NCBI RefSeq assembly: GCF_014451325.2
Contig: NZ_JACSCH020000001.1
Coordinates: 781,782 to 845,781, forward strand
Direction: 5' to 3'
Source: Streptomyces sp. CB02980
GTDB lineage: Bacteria; Actinomycetota; Actinomycetes; Streptomycetales; Streptomycetaceae
Length of the DNA: 64,000 nucleotides
This document shows, one piece after another, positions 9,214 to 17,286 of the stretch (its first letter is position 1; every line of letters starts with the position of its first letter). A program made the translations under genes and the position numbers. Under the pieces are notes generated by a model. The model saw only the letters and a list, made by a program, of their open reading frames with translations, had not been told where the DNA came from and ran no database searches.

Positions 9214-10029
9214 TCATTCGTGGCGGGCGAGCTTCACCGCCGAGACCAGCAGGATCAAAGCCAGCGCTGGAATCAGTACCGCATCCGGGAAGACTCCAAG
9301 GAGCAGCGCGCCCCCTACCGCGCCCATGACCGACCCTGCGGCCATGACCATGGCGAAGCGCACGTTCGCGCCGAGCACCGCGAAGCTGCCGTCCCGGCTG
9401 TAGCGGGCGAACGCCACGAGCATCGTCGGCAGGGAGACCAGGAGGGAGAGGCTGCCCGCGGTCCTGACGTCCTCTCCGAACAGCAGCACGATCGTGGGAA
9501 TCAGCAGCTCGCCGCCGGCCACGCCCATGATCGCCGCGACCACCCCGATGCCGAACCCGGCCACGACACCGGAAGGCACCTCTGCCCACAGCGGCAGGTC
9601 GAGTGTCCCCAAGGTCGTGGTGTGCGTGACCACCAGGGCAGCCGCCATCAGGACCATCAGCCCGGCCAGCACCTTGTAGAGGCTGGCGGTGCGCATGCGC
9701 ACCGCCCAGGAGGCTCCGGCCCACGCACCGATCAGACTGCCGGCCAGCAGGTTGAGCGCGACGGGCCAGCGTGCGGCCACCTCCGCTGCCGGGACCGCCG
9801 CGAGTCGGGCGGGCAGCGCGACCAGGACCACGACCAGGCTCATCGCCTTGTTCAGGATGACGGCCGACAAAGCGGCGAACCCGAACAGGCCGATCAGCAG
9901 CGGGAGCCGGAACTCGGCGCCGCCCAGTCCGATCATTCCACCCAGAACGCCGATGGCCGCTCCCGCCCCGAACACGACGGGTGCCGAGCGCGTCGAACGA
10001 AGCGGAACGAGGTTCTGGCCGGTGGTCAC
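9214..10029 (-). CDS. TauE/SafE family anion exporter
   Basis: A 271-residue membrane protein with about eight hydrophobic segments and the TauE/SafE duplicated glycine motifs GGMIGLGGAEFRLPLL and AAIMGVAGGELLIPTI. The family moves sulfite, sulfoacetate or other organic anions across the cytoplasmic membrane. The GTG at 10029 has a GAGGATC ribosome site. It is transcribed alone, convergent with the gene before it and divergent from the arsN1-like gene. TauE members occur in arsenic islands, but the substrate cannot be read from the sequence. Confidence 0.85.
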   Translation of the reverse strand: MTTGQNLVPLRSTRSAPVVFGAGAAIGVLGGMIGLGGAEFRLPLLIGLFGFAALSAVILNKAMSLVVVLVALPARLAAVPAAEVAARWPVALNLLAGSLIGAWAGASWAVRMRTASLYKVLAGLMVLMAAALVVTHTTTLGTLDLPLWAEVPSGVVAGFGIGVVAAIMGVAGGELLIPTIVLLFGEDVRTAGSLSLLVSLPTMLVAFARYSRDGSFAVLGANVRFAMVMAAGSVMGAVGGALLLGVFPDAVLIPALALILLVSAVKLARHE

Positions 10030-10202
10030 GACAGGGATCCTCGCCGCTGAGCACCCTTGCCCACTACGGCTCTGCCCGATCTTCGGGGGAAGGCACCGGG
10101 TGTCCACTCAACGTTCGTCCACTTCTCCGATCCCAGCCTCGGCACTCTTCCGATCCCTGCCTCGGCGCCGGACCCACAGCTCTGTCTGGGAGACTCCGCC
10201 CC

Positions 10203-10715
10203 ATGACCGGATCAGCCACCCGCACCATCACCGTCGTACCCCTCACGGCCGATCACGCCGACGAGGTCGTCGCGATCTACCAGGCCGGCATCGACGAGGG
10301 CAACGCCACCTTCGAGACCGTCGCTCCGACCTGGGAGCAGTTCGACGCGGCCAAGCTGCCCGAGCACCGATTCGCCGCGCTCGACGAGGCCGGCCGGGTG
10401 CTTGGGTGGGTGGCGGCCACGAAGGTCTCCGACCGGTGCGCGTACGCCGGAGTCGTCGAGCACTCCGTGTACGTACACCCCGACGCGCGGGGGCGCGGCG
10501 TCGCCTCGGTGCTGCTGAAGGCGCTCATCGACTCCACCGAGGCGGCCGGGATCTGGACGATTCAGTCCGGCATCTTCCCTGAGAACACCGCCAGCCTCGC
10601 CGTCCACGCCCGTGCGGGCTTCCGGGTCATCGGCACGCGTGAGCGCGTCGGCCGTCACCACGGTGTCTGGCGCGACACCGTCCTCGTGGAGCGTCGCAGC
10701 CCGCACATCGACTGA
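10203..10715 (+). CDS. arsN1: ArsN1/PAT-like GNAT N-acetyltransferase
   Basis: A 170-residue GNAT enzyme closely resembling phosphinothricin acetyltransferases. Characteristic segments are the start block YQAGIDEGNATFET, the acceptor region EHSVYVHPDARGRGVASVLL holding the acetyl-CoA loop (RGRGVA), and the C-terminal AGFRVIGTRERVGRHHGVW. ArsN1 members of this family acetylate arsinothricin, an arsenic-containing glutamine-synthetase inhibitor, and occur in ars operons. The position between two ars modules supports ArsN1; phosphinothricin or methionine-sulfoximine acetylation is the alternative. The ATG at 10203 starts the family alignment. A strong hairpin follows the gene. Confidence 0.78.
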   Translation: MTGSATRTITVVPLTADHADEVVAIYQAGIDEGNATFETVAPTWEQFDAAKLPEHRFAALDEAGRVLGWVAATKVSDRCAYAGVVEHSVYVHPDARGRGVASVLLKALIDSTEAAGIWTIQSGIFPENTASLAVHARAGFRVIGTRERVGRHHGVWRDTVLVERRSPHID

Positions 10716-10796
10716 CGCAAGCAAGCCCGGACGCACGCCTGCCCGCCCGCCCGCATGCAGGCAGGCAGGCAGGCAGGAGGCACACCACGACAGAAC

Positions 10797-10830
10797 GGCG
10801 CCGTCGCCCTTGTTCAGGGGCGACGGCGCC
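10797..10830. terminator. Bidirectional hairpin terminator
   Basis: A perfect 13-bp stem (GGCGCCGTCGCCC and its complement) closes an 8-base loop between the convergent arsN1 gene and the arsR remnant. No T-tract follows, as is common in Streptomyces. A short GCAG/CAGG microsatellite at about 10757-10779 precedes it. Confidence 0.7.
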
Positions 10831-10834
10831 GAAC

Positions 10835-11074
10835 TCAGGATGCCTGGGCCGCCAGAGAGACCTCTTCCTTGCCGGCGTTCCCGGTGTCGGCGAGAAACGC
10901 GCCCAGCGAGGCCAGGACCCCGGGCGCCGGGCGGTAGTACACCCAGGTACCGCGCCGCTCGGAGGTGAGCAGGCCCGCTTCCCGGAGCTTCCTCAGATGG
11001 TGGGACACCGTCGACTGTCCGACGCCGGGTCCGCCAGGGCCCTCGGCAGATCCGCGTTCACCGACGTCAGCATG
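10835..11074 (-). pseudogene. Internally deleted arsR remnant
   Basis: The strand starts with an ArsR-like N-terminus (MLTSVNADLPRALADP) at 11074. After that codon the frame changes, and the matching C-terminal half (QSTVSHHLRKLREAGLL followed by RRGTWVYYRPAP) is read in another frame. The helices between ALADP and the recognition helix, roughly 30 codons, are missing. The ends agree with an ArsR of about 100 residues, so this is an internally deleted and frameshifted copy that cannot make a working repressor. Confidence 0.75.
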
Positions 11075-11161
11075 GCCTGATCGTGACACACCCAGCACAA
11101 CCGGTGTCAACCACCGGAATTCTGAACGCCCTTGTACCGAAACCCATTTGAGGAGACCGAC

Positions 11162-11290
11162 GTGTCCCGGATGCCCTCTGTCCTGTTCGTCTACATGCAC
11201 AACGCCTGCCGGTCCCAGATGGCCGCCGCGTGGCTTCGCCACTTGGCCGGCGACCGGATCGAGGTCCGTTCGGCGGACTCCGCCCCGGCC
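11162..11290 (+). pseudogene. Truncated arsC remnant with mutated active site
   Basis: The GTG at 11162, with a GAGGAGA ribosome site, begins an ArsC-like sequence: MPSVLFVYMHNACRSQMAAAWLRHLAGDR in the first 35 codons. It closely parallels the intact arsC at 14192. The catalytic first cysteine of the CX5R loop is tyrosine here (FVYMHNACRS against [10 protein letters not shown]). Similarity stops abruptly at VRSADSAP near 11285, where sequence from a gene on the opposite strand begins. It is a broken copy, not an enzyme. Confidence 0.78.
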
Positions 11291-11460
11291 TCGGCGGCGT
11301 GCTTCCTGAGCTCCTGAAGAGCATCCCAGCGGACCGAGAACCAGGCCCAGGTTCCTCGCTGTTCACGGCGCAGCAGCCCTGCGGTGGTGAGGATCTTCAG
11401 GTGCCGGCTCACCGTGGGCTGCGCCAGGTCGAACGCCCCGGGGAACAGGGCACACAGTGC
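11290..11460 (-). pseudogene. Second arsR remnant (C-terminal two thirds)
   Basis: The minus strand encodes an ArsR-like winged helix: FDLAQPTVSRHLKILTTAGL followed by RREQRGTWAWFSVRWDALQEL. No start codon or N-terminal helix aligns upstream. The fragment abuts the arsC remnant at about 11285-11290, the point where arsC similarity also ends, so one deletion or recombination event probably joined two divergent genes head-on. Confidence 0.7.
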
Positions 11461-11595
11461 TCCCCGCTCACGTCCTCGATCGGTATGCCTGCCAACGGAG
11501 TTGCCCTCCGGGCACCATACGAGCCGACAAGATCGCACGGCGAATCCGACGATCGATGTCCGTCAGGCGTTCACCCTTCGTTCACCCATGCGGCC

Positions 11596-12654
11596 TCACC
11601 GCAGAAGGGCAGCAATGGCCCGCGCGGCTTCGCGGGCGGGACGACCGACGCCGACGAGGGTGGCCGAGGCGGGGCCGGTCCAGTCGCCGTACCCGAGCAA
11701 GTGAAGTCGGGGCTCCCCCACAGCCTCTGTTCCCCGGGTGGGGATGTGTCCGCGAGGACCGCGGAGCCCGAGCGGGGCGAGGTGGGCGAGAGCAGGACGG
11801 AAGCCGGTGCACCAGATGATCGCGTCGGCCTCGGCACGCGTACCGTCAGCCCACTCGACACCGGTCCCCGTCACACGCTCGAACATCGGTTGCGCCTTGA
11901 GGAGGCCCGTATCGCGGGCTTCGCGTACGGGCGGTACGGCGACGATGTCACCGAGCGAAGCGACTCCCCCGCCGTCGGTGCGGCCTTCGTCGAGGGCACG
12001 GCGGCGGGCGGTGGCGTGGTCGAAGAGGGCACGTCCGTCGATGTCGTCGGCGAGGAACCGCGCGGGGCGCTGCGTGACCCAGGTGAGGTCGGTGCCGTAC
12101 GCGAGATCGGCGGCGACCTGCGCTCCGGAGTTCCCGCCTCCGACGACGATCACTTGCATTCCGGCGAACTCGCCGGGGGTGCGGTACTCGACGGTGTGGA
12201 GCTGCCGCCCCTGGAACGCCTCGCGGCCGGGGACGGCGGGGAGGAACGGCCGTGACCACGTTCCGGTGGCGCTGACGACGGCGCGGGCGCGCCAGGTACC
12301 GGAGTCGGTCTCGACGCGAAGGTGCTCGCCGTCGCGGCGGACCGCCGCGACGCGAACGGGCCGATGGACGGGGAGCTCGTACCGCTGCTCGTAGTCCGTC
12401 AGGTAGTCGACGACGTGCGCGGCGTCGGGGTACGTCTCCCCCTGCTGCGGCGGCATCAGGCGACCGGGCAGGGACGAGTAGGCGGCCGGCGAGAAGAGGT
12501 GCAGCGAGTCCCACGTGTGCTGCCAGGCTCCACCCGGCGTGGGCTGAGCGTCCAGGACTGCGAAGTCGAGGCCGCCGAGGCGGCGCAGGTGGTATCCGGC
12601 GGCGAGTCCCGCCTGGCCACCGCCGATCACAACGACGTCGAGTGGCCTGCTCAT
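11596..12654 (-). CDS. arsO: ArsO-type flavin-binding monooxygenase
   Basis: A 352-residue flavoprotein with the FAD motif VVVIGGGQAGLAAGYHL near the N-terminus, the second Rossmann motif VIVVGGGNSGAQVAADL near residue 170, and CTGFRPAL near residue 285. It matches the ArsO described in the Streptomyces arsRBOCT cluster. The reaction is not established; oxidation of an arsenical or generation of an exported form is usually proposed. It is the third gene of arsR-acr3-arsO and is separated from acr3 by a hairpin, so its expression may be attenuated. The start ATG directly precedes the FAD motif. Confidence 0.88.
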   Translation of the reverse strand: MSRPLDVVVIGGGQAGLAAGYHLRRLGGLDFAVLDAQPTPGGAWQHTWDSLHLFSPAAYSSLPGRLMPPQQGETYPDAAHVVDYLTDYEQRYELPVHRPVRVAAVRRDGEHLRVETDSGTWRARAVVSATGTWSRPFLPAVPGREAFQGRQLHTVEYRTPGEFAGMQVIVVGGGNSGAQVAADLAYGTDLTWVTQRPARFLADDIDGRALFDHATARRRALDEGRTDGGGVASLGDIVAVPPVREARDTGLLKAQPMFERVTGTGVEWADGTRAEADAIIWCTGFRPALAHLAPLGLRGPRGHIPTRGTEAVGEPRLHLLGYGDWTGPASATLVGVGRPAREAARAIAALLR

Positions 12655-12678
12655 CTCTCCGGCTTCCCTTCGTGCGAC

Positions 12679-12710
12679 GGTGCCTCGCCCGGTCGGAGGG
12701 GCGAGGCACC
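12679..12710. terminator. Intercistronic hairpin between acr3 and arsO
   Basis: A 12-bp perfect stem (GGTGCCTCGCCC and its complement) with an 8-base loop lies between the acr3 stop codon and the arsO start. It may stop or attenuate transcription of arsO, or stabilise the upstream mRNA. Confidence 0.6.
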
Positions 12711-12729
12711 GAGGAGTGGCGTGGCGGGG

Positions 12730-13815
12730 TTACCGCTGAGCAGGGGCGAACTTCTTGCGCCAGGCCAGCGACACGTACACGAGCGCGACCAGGACGGGAA
12801 CCTCGATGAGCGGGCCGACGACTCCGGAGAGCGCCTGGCCGGAGGTGACGCCGAAGGTGGCGATGGCGACGGCGATGGCGAGTTCGAAGTTGTTGCCGGC
12901 GGCGGTGAAGGCGAGCGTTGCGGTGCGGTCGTAGTTGAGGCCGATGGCCTTGCCGAGGGCGAAGGTGCCGAACCACATGACCGCGAAGTAGACGAGGAGC
13001 GGCAGCGCGATCCTCGCGACGTCCAGCGGCTGCGAGGTGATGGTCTTCCCCTGAAGGGCGAAGAGGATGACGATCGTGAACAGCAACCCGTAGAGCGCCC
13101 ACGGTCCGATCTTCGGCAAGAACTTCGTCTCGTACGACTCCCGGCCCATCCTCTTCTCGCCGATCCGGCGGGTGAGGAATCCGGCCACCAGCGGAACGCC
13201 GAGGAAGATGACGACGTTCAGGGCGATCTTCCACATCGAGATGTCGAGCGTCTCGCCCTCGCCGAGGCCCAGCCAGCCGGGCAGCAGGTCGAGGTAGAAC
13301 CAGCCCAGGACGCCGAAGGCGATGACCTGGAAGACCGAGTTCAGGGCGACGAGGACAGCGGCGGCCTCACGGTCGCCGCAGGCCAGGTCGTTCCAGATGA
13401 TCACCATGGCGATGCACCGCGCCAGGCCGACGATGATCAGGCCGGTGCGGTACTCGGGCAGGTCCGGCAGGAAGATCCAGGCGAGGGCGAACATGAGTGC
13501 CGGGCCGAGGATCCAGTTGATGACGAGCGACGAGACCATGAGCTTCTTGTCGCCCGTGACGGCGTCGAGCTTGTCGTACCGGACCTTGGCGAGGACCGGG
13601 TACATCATGATCAGCAGGCCGACGGCGATGGGCAGCGAGATGCCGCCGATCTCGACCTTGGCCAGGGCGTCGTTCAGGCCTGGGATCAGCCGCCCGAGCC
13701 CGAGGCCGAGGCCCATGGCGAGGAGGATCCAGACGGCGAGGAAACGGTCGAGCGTCGACAGCTTCGCGACGACCGAGGAATCCGCCGCCGGAGCGGGCGC
13801 TTGGGTGGGGGTCAC
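12730..13815 (-). CDS. acr3: Acr3-family arsenite efflux permease (ArsB)
   Basis: A 361-residue membrane protein with about ten transmembrane segments. It exports As(III), and often Sb(III), driven by the proton gradient. Family signatures are GLARCIAMVIIWNDLACGD, with the essential Cys at position 134, and the NNFELAIAVA helix (E311), a conserved carboxylate in characterised Acr3. It has no ArsA partner. The GTG start overlaps the arsR stop by four bases (GTGA), so the two are translationally coupled. This is the arsB of an arsRBOCT-type locus. Confidence 0.96.
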   Translation of the reverse strand: MTPTQAPAPAADSSVVAKLSTLDRFLAVWILLAMGLGLGLGRLIPGLNDALAKVEIGGISLPIAVGLLIMMYPVLAKVRYDKLDAVTGDKKLMVSSLVINWILGPALMFALAWIFLPDLPEYRTGLIIVGLARCIAMVIIWNDLACGDREAAAVLVALNSVFQVIAFGVLGWFYLDLLPGWLGLGEGETLDISMWKIALNVVIFLGVPLVAGFLTRRIGEKRMGRESYETKFLPKIGPWALYGLLFTIVILFALQGKTITSQPLDVARIALPLLVYFAVMWFGTFALGKAIGLNYDRTATLAFTAAGNNFELAIAVAIATFGVTSGQALSGVVGPLIEVPVLVALVYVSLAWRKKFAPAQR

Positions 13816-14120
13816 GGACAGGCCCTCTTGTTCTCGGCAGCGGTACGGGCGGACTCGGCCAGGTCGGCGAACTGGCCGGCGAGCTGGGCGATGACGTCCG
13901 GCTTCAAGCGGTAGTACGTGAAGCGACCGCAGGGCTCGGTCTCCACCACACCGGCCTCGCGCAGCACGCGCAGGTGGTTGGAGAGGTTGGTCTGCTTGGC
14001 GCCCGTCTCCTCGACGAGGTGGGTGGTGCAGAGGGTCTCGCGGGCGAGCAGGGTCACGATCTGGAGCCTGAGGGGATCGGCCAGAACCCGGATCAGATCA
14101 GTATCGACTGACGTCATCAT
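13812..14120 (-). CDS. arsR: ArsR family repressor of the arsRBO operon
   Basis: A 102-residue winged-helix protein with helix-turn-helix GAKQTNLSNHLRVLREAGVV and wing EPCGRFTYYRLKP. Cysteines at 31 (ETLCTTHL), 64 and 101 are candidate As(III) ligands. They are arranged differently from the arsR at 7.5 kb, so the two repressors probably evolved independently. The start is ATG 14120 or 14117. The gene overlaps acr3 at its end. A CAGTATC inverted repeat spans the start region and lies between arsR and the divergent arsC. Confidence 0.94.
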   Translation of the reverse strand: MMTSVDTDLIRVLADPLRLQIVTLLARETLCTTHLVEETGAKQTNLSNHLRVLREAGVVETEPCGRFTYYRLKPDVIAQLAGQFADLAESARTAAENKRACP

Positions 14121-14132
14121 GGACTGATACTG
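14099..14132. promoter_or_regulatory. Candidate ArsR operator between arsR and arsC
   Basis: The inverted repeat CAGTATC / GATACTG is separated by 20 bp and overlaps the arsR start codon. Another GATAC lies at about 14150, nearer arsC. It differs from the operator at 7.5 kb, consistent with a separate repressor for this module. Confidence 0.6.
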
Positions 14133-14191
14133 TCACATCACTCGCTGCTGATACCAGCCGGGGCTGACCTCTTGCCGGCAAGGAAGATCCG

Positions 14192-14611
14192 ATGACCACC
14201 GCTCCGCTCGCCTCCGTGCTCTTCGTCTGCGTCCACAACGCGGGCCGCTCCCAGATGGCCGCCGGGTTCCTCAACCACCTGGCCGGCGATCGCGTCGAGG
14301 TCCGCTCCGCCGGCTCGATCCCGGGCGACCAGGTCAACCCGGCCGCCGTCGAGGCCATGGCCGAGGTCGGCGTCGACATCTCCGATCAGAAGCCGAAGGT
14401 GCTGACCACCGAGGCCGTCCGGGCATCCGACTACGTCATCACCATGGGCTGCGGAGACGCCTGCCCGATCTTCCCCGGCAAGAAGTACCTCGACTGGGCC
14501 CTGGAGGACCCGGCCGGCCAGGGCGTCGAGGCCGTCCGTCCGATCCGCGACGAGATCAAGGTCCTCATCGAAGGCCTCATCGCCGAGATCGACGCGAAGC
14601 AGGAGGCGTGA
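14192..14611 (+). CDS. arsC: Arsenate reductase ArsC (low-molecular-weight phosphatase type)
   Basis: A 139-residue reductase turning arsenate into arsenite for export by Acr3. It has the phosphatase loop [10 protein letters not shown] with C13 and R19, redox cysteines C87 and C91 in MGCGDACP, and the general acid D106 in LEDPAGQ. Three cysteines in this order indicate a thiol relay resolved by thioredoxin, which fits the thioredoxin-reductase-like arsT immediately downstream. The stop overlaps the arsT GTG (GTGA). It is divergent from arsR with the operator between them. Confidence 0.96.
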   Translation: MTTAPLASVLFVCVHNAGRSQMAAGFLNHLAGDRVEVRSAGSIPGDQVNPAAVEAMAEVGVDISDQKPKVLTTEAVRASDYVITMGCGDACPIFPGKKYLDWALEDPAGQGVEAVRPIRDEIKVLIEGLIAEIDAKQEA

Positions 14612-15614
14612 CTCCCTTGACCGACTCGAATGCGGCGACCGGGGGCGACGTCCGTGGGTCGTCGTCATAGGCTCCGGCCCCGCCGGATACACCGCCGCCC
14701 TCTACACCGCCCGCGCGCAGCTCAAGCCGCTGCTCTTCGGCAGCTCGATCTTCGTCGGCGGGTCCCTCACCACCACGACCGAGGTCGAGAACTTCCCCGG
14801 ATTCCCCACCGGCATCGAAGGCCCCGACCTCATGGACAACATGCGGGCCCAGGCCGAGCGCTTCGGCGCCGAGATGATCGACGACGACATCGTCTCCGTC
14901 GACCTGACCGGCGACATCAAGGAAGTCACCGACAGCGAGGGCACAGTTCACCGCGCCAAGGCCGTGATCATCGCGACCGGCTCCGGCTACCGCAAGCTAG
15001 GCCTCCCGAACGAGGACGAGCTGTCCGGCCGCGGTGTCTCGTGGTGCGCCACCTGCGACGGCTTCTTCTTCCGCGACCGCGACATCGTCGTGGTCGGCGG
15101 CGGCGACACTGCCATGGAGGAGGCCACCTTCCTCACCCGCTTCGCCCGCTCCGTCACTGTCGTCCACCGCCGCTCGACCCTGCGCGCCTCCAAGACCATG
15201 CAGAACCGGGCCTTCGCGGACGACAAGATCTCCTTCGCCTTCGACAGCGAGATCGCCGAGATCAAGGCCGAGAACGGCATGCTCGCCGGCGTCGTCCTGC
15301 GCGACACCTTCAGCGGCAAGACCCGCGACCTCGACGCCACCGGTCTCTTCATCGCCATCGGCCACGACCCGCGCGCGGATCTGTTCACGGGGCAGATCGA
15401 CCTCGACGACGAGGGGTACATCAAGGTCGAGGCGCCCTCCACCCGCACGAACCTGCCAGGGGTCTTCGCCGCCGGCGACGTCGTCGACCACACCTACCGA
15501 CAGGCCATCACGGCCACGGGCTCCGGCTGCCAGGCCGCACTCGACGCGGAGCGATACCTCGCCGCCCTCGCCGACAGGAGCACGGCCGCCGCGAGCGTCG
15601 CCGTCACAGCCTGA
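14608..15614 (+). CDS. arsT: Thioredoxin reductase-like ArsT, frameshifted near its start
   Basis: A flavoprotein disulfide reductase expected to recycle thioredoxin for ArsC. It shows the FAD motif [17 protein letters not shown], the redox pair CATC in [11 protein letters not shown], the NADPH motif [16 protein letters not shown] and the C-terminal [10 protein letters not shown]. Translation should start at GTG 14608, which overlaps the arsC stop and is preceded by AGGAGG. That frame hits TAG at 14668, while the reductase body is open in another frame from the same point. One base appears to be missing near 14655-14665. No other start precedes the FAD motif; the first in-frame ATG, at 14832, would remove it. 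It is either a true pseudogene or a sequence error. Confidence 0.82.
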
Positions 15615-15661
15615 GGCCACACCGAAGCCCACGCTGCCCGGCCCGCCTGGGTCGGCGCCGC

Positions 15662-16513
15662 TCACGTCCCCGACGGCCGCGGCTGCTCCGGCGGAACCGA
15701 GCTCTCGGCAGCCGCCATCCACTGGTCCAGGTCGGCCTGGGTGAACTCCGCCCACGGTGGGATCTCGGGGAGCCGGCGGAGGAGGTCGTAGGCCTCGGGG
15801 ATCTGGGGGCCGCGGAGGACCGGGCAATGACAGCCGGCGATGACCTCCGCGTTCAGGCGTTGGAAGTCGGTGACGACCGCCCCGAACTTCTGGGCGTCCA
15901 GCAGGGCGACCCAGGGGGACACCAGGCGCCCGCCGAAGAGCTGGCCGTCGCGGAATTCGTCCGGCGACATCGCTGCCGTTTCGGGCATGGGAGCCGACAC
16001 GTTCGTGGCGAAGGTGTCGACGGCCCACAGGACGTCGGTCTTCGGGTCGAAGAGTGCGCGGGTCGTGGGGTTGTCGTACAGAGGCGGTCGTTTGGCGACC
16101 AGGGTGCGGTCGCCCGCGTCGATCGTGTCGCCGTCGGTCATGAAGCGGCACCGGTTGATGGGAGTCTCCCACTCCTCGGCCATGCGGCCGAGGGAGAACC
16201 ACGTCGTCAGCAGGGTCGCGTTCGGGCATGCCGCGAGGACGGCGAGGAGGTTGCCGGCGTGGTCGCGGTCGTCGTGGGTGAGGAAGATCCACCGCACGTC
16301 CAGGGGATCCACGACGGACCAGGCTGCCTCCAGCCACTGGGCGCGCACCGCCGGCGCCCCGGTGTCCACGAGGATCGGTTCCGCTCCCCGGATCACCATC
16401 GAGTTCATCGGGAAGTGGCCGACCGGCGGGGCCTCGAGGGCCCATGGGATGACGAACGTCTCCTCGGCGATCTTGTACGGCTGCAGAAGGGTGAAACTTT
16501 CCATGGTGGTCAT
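15662..16513 (-). CDS. MBL-fold metallo-hydrolase
   Basis: A 283-residue metallo-beta-lactamase-fold protein with the metal motif THDDRDHAGN, further ligand positions in WAVDTFATN, and the late histidine in AGCHCPVLRG. The first motif has the spacing HxDxDH seen in the diiron flavodiiron-like branch, but the flavodoxin domain is absent. The ATG at 16513 has a strong AAGGAG site eight bases upstream. It ends 47 bp from the convergent arsT. Substrate unknown; association with the arsenic island is by position only. Confidence 0.82.
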   Translation of the reverse strand: MTTMESFTLLQPYKIAEETFVIPWALEAPPVGHFPMNSMVIRGAEPILVDTGAPAVRAQWLEAAWSVVDPLDVRWIFLTHDDRDHAGNLLAVLAACPNATLLTTWFSLGRMAEEWETPINRCRFMTDGDTIDAGDRTLVAKRPPLYDNPTTRALFDPKTDVLWAVDTFATNVSAPMPETAAMSPDEFRDGQLFGGRLVSPWVALLDAQKFGAVVTDFQRLNAEVIAGCHCPVLRGPQIPEAYDLLRRLPEIPPWAEFTQADLDQWMAAAESSVPPEQPRPSGT

Positions 16514-16618
16514 CGCTGCTCTCCTTAGGGCGGAGTTGCCGCAGCGTCCATGACTCCAGTGCAACCCCGTGCCTGGTTGTCGTCAAACGCGACGGATCGA
16601 CCACGCTCGGACCGGCCG

Positions 16619-17280
16619 GCCACGCTCACCGGCCTGCTGCTCGGACTGGCCGGCGCGGCGGGCGAGACGGCCCCCTGATCTTCACCGCCACGGTGTTCCT
16701 CGGGGCCCCCACCCTCCCAACCGGTGCCACGACCATGGACAACAAGGTCGACAGGACTGTCATCTCGGTCCGCGACCTGCAGATCCTCGACGGCACCAAG
16801 CGCCTGGTCGGACCGGTGACGTTCGAGCTGGCCGCCGGATCCACCACCGGCCTGTGCGGTCCGTCGGGCGCCGGCAAGTCCACCGTGCTTCACACCCTGG
16901 TCGACCTGCTGCCCCACGGTCTCCGCCGTCAGGGCGAGGTGGAGGTCCTCGGCCGTCCCGTCCGGCACGGCAAGGGCGACGCCGGCCTGCGCAGCACCGT
17001 CGTCCTGGTACCGCAGACCCCCGTGGTCTTCTGCGGCAGCATCCTGGACAACGCCCTGTTCGACCTCCGTCACCCGGTACGGGCGTCCCCACAAGCGCCC
17101 TGGACGAGCGGAGCCGCGACACGGTCGAGGAGTCCGTGGCGGCCCTGCGGGGCAATCGGACGGTCCTGCTCGTCTCGCACGACCCCGCGCAGCCGGAACG
17201 CCTCCGGACCCTCGCTCCGGATCTCGCGGGGGACGCCGACCGCGGTCGGCTTGCGGGGTGGCGGCGACGGTCGCATAGTC
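16619..17280 (+). pseudogene. Decayed phosphate-type ABC transporter genes (pstA end and pstB)
   Basis: At 16619-16710 a PstA-like C-terminal segment is readable across a frameshift: TGLLLGLAGAAGETAP, then LIFTATVFLGAP. From 16735 follows a PstB-like ATPase beginning MDNKVDRTVISVRDL, with Walker A GPSGAGKST and the Q-loop LVPQTPVVF. After FDLRHPVR near 17085 the frame changes. The signature motif and Walker B are missing, and only the D-loop (TSALDE) and H-loop (LLVSHDP) remain. Neither product can be functional. The position beside the ars genes suggests a former phosphate uptake locus of the island. Confidence 0.7.
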
Positions 17281-17286
17281 CGAGGT

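Noticed and set aside
12679..12710. Hairpin between acr3 and arsO considered as a riboswitch
   Set aside because: It is a simple stem-loop without the multi-stem structure or conserved core of any riboswitch I know.
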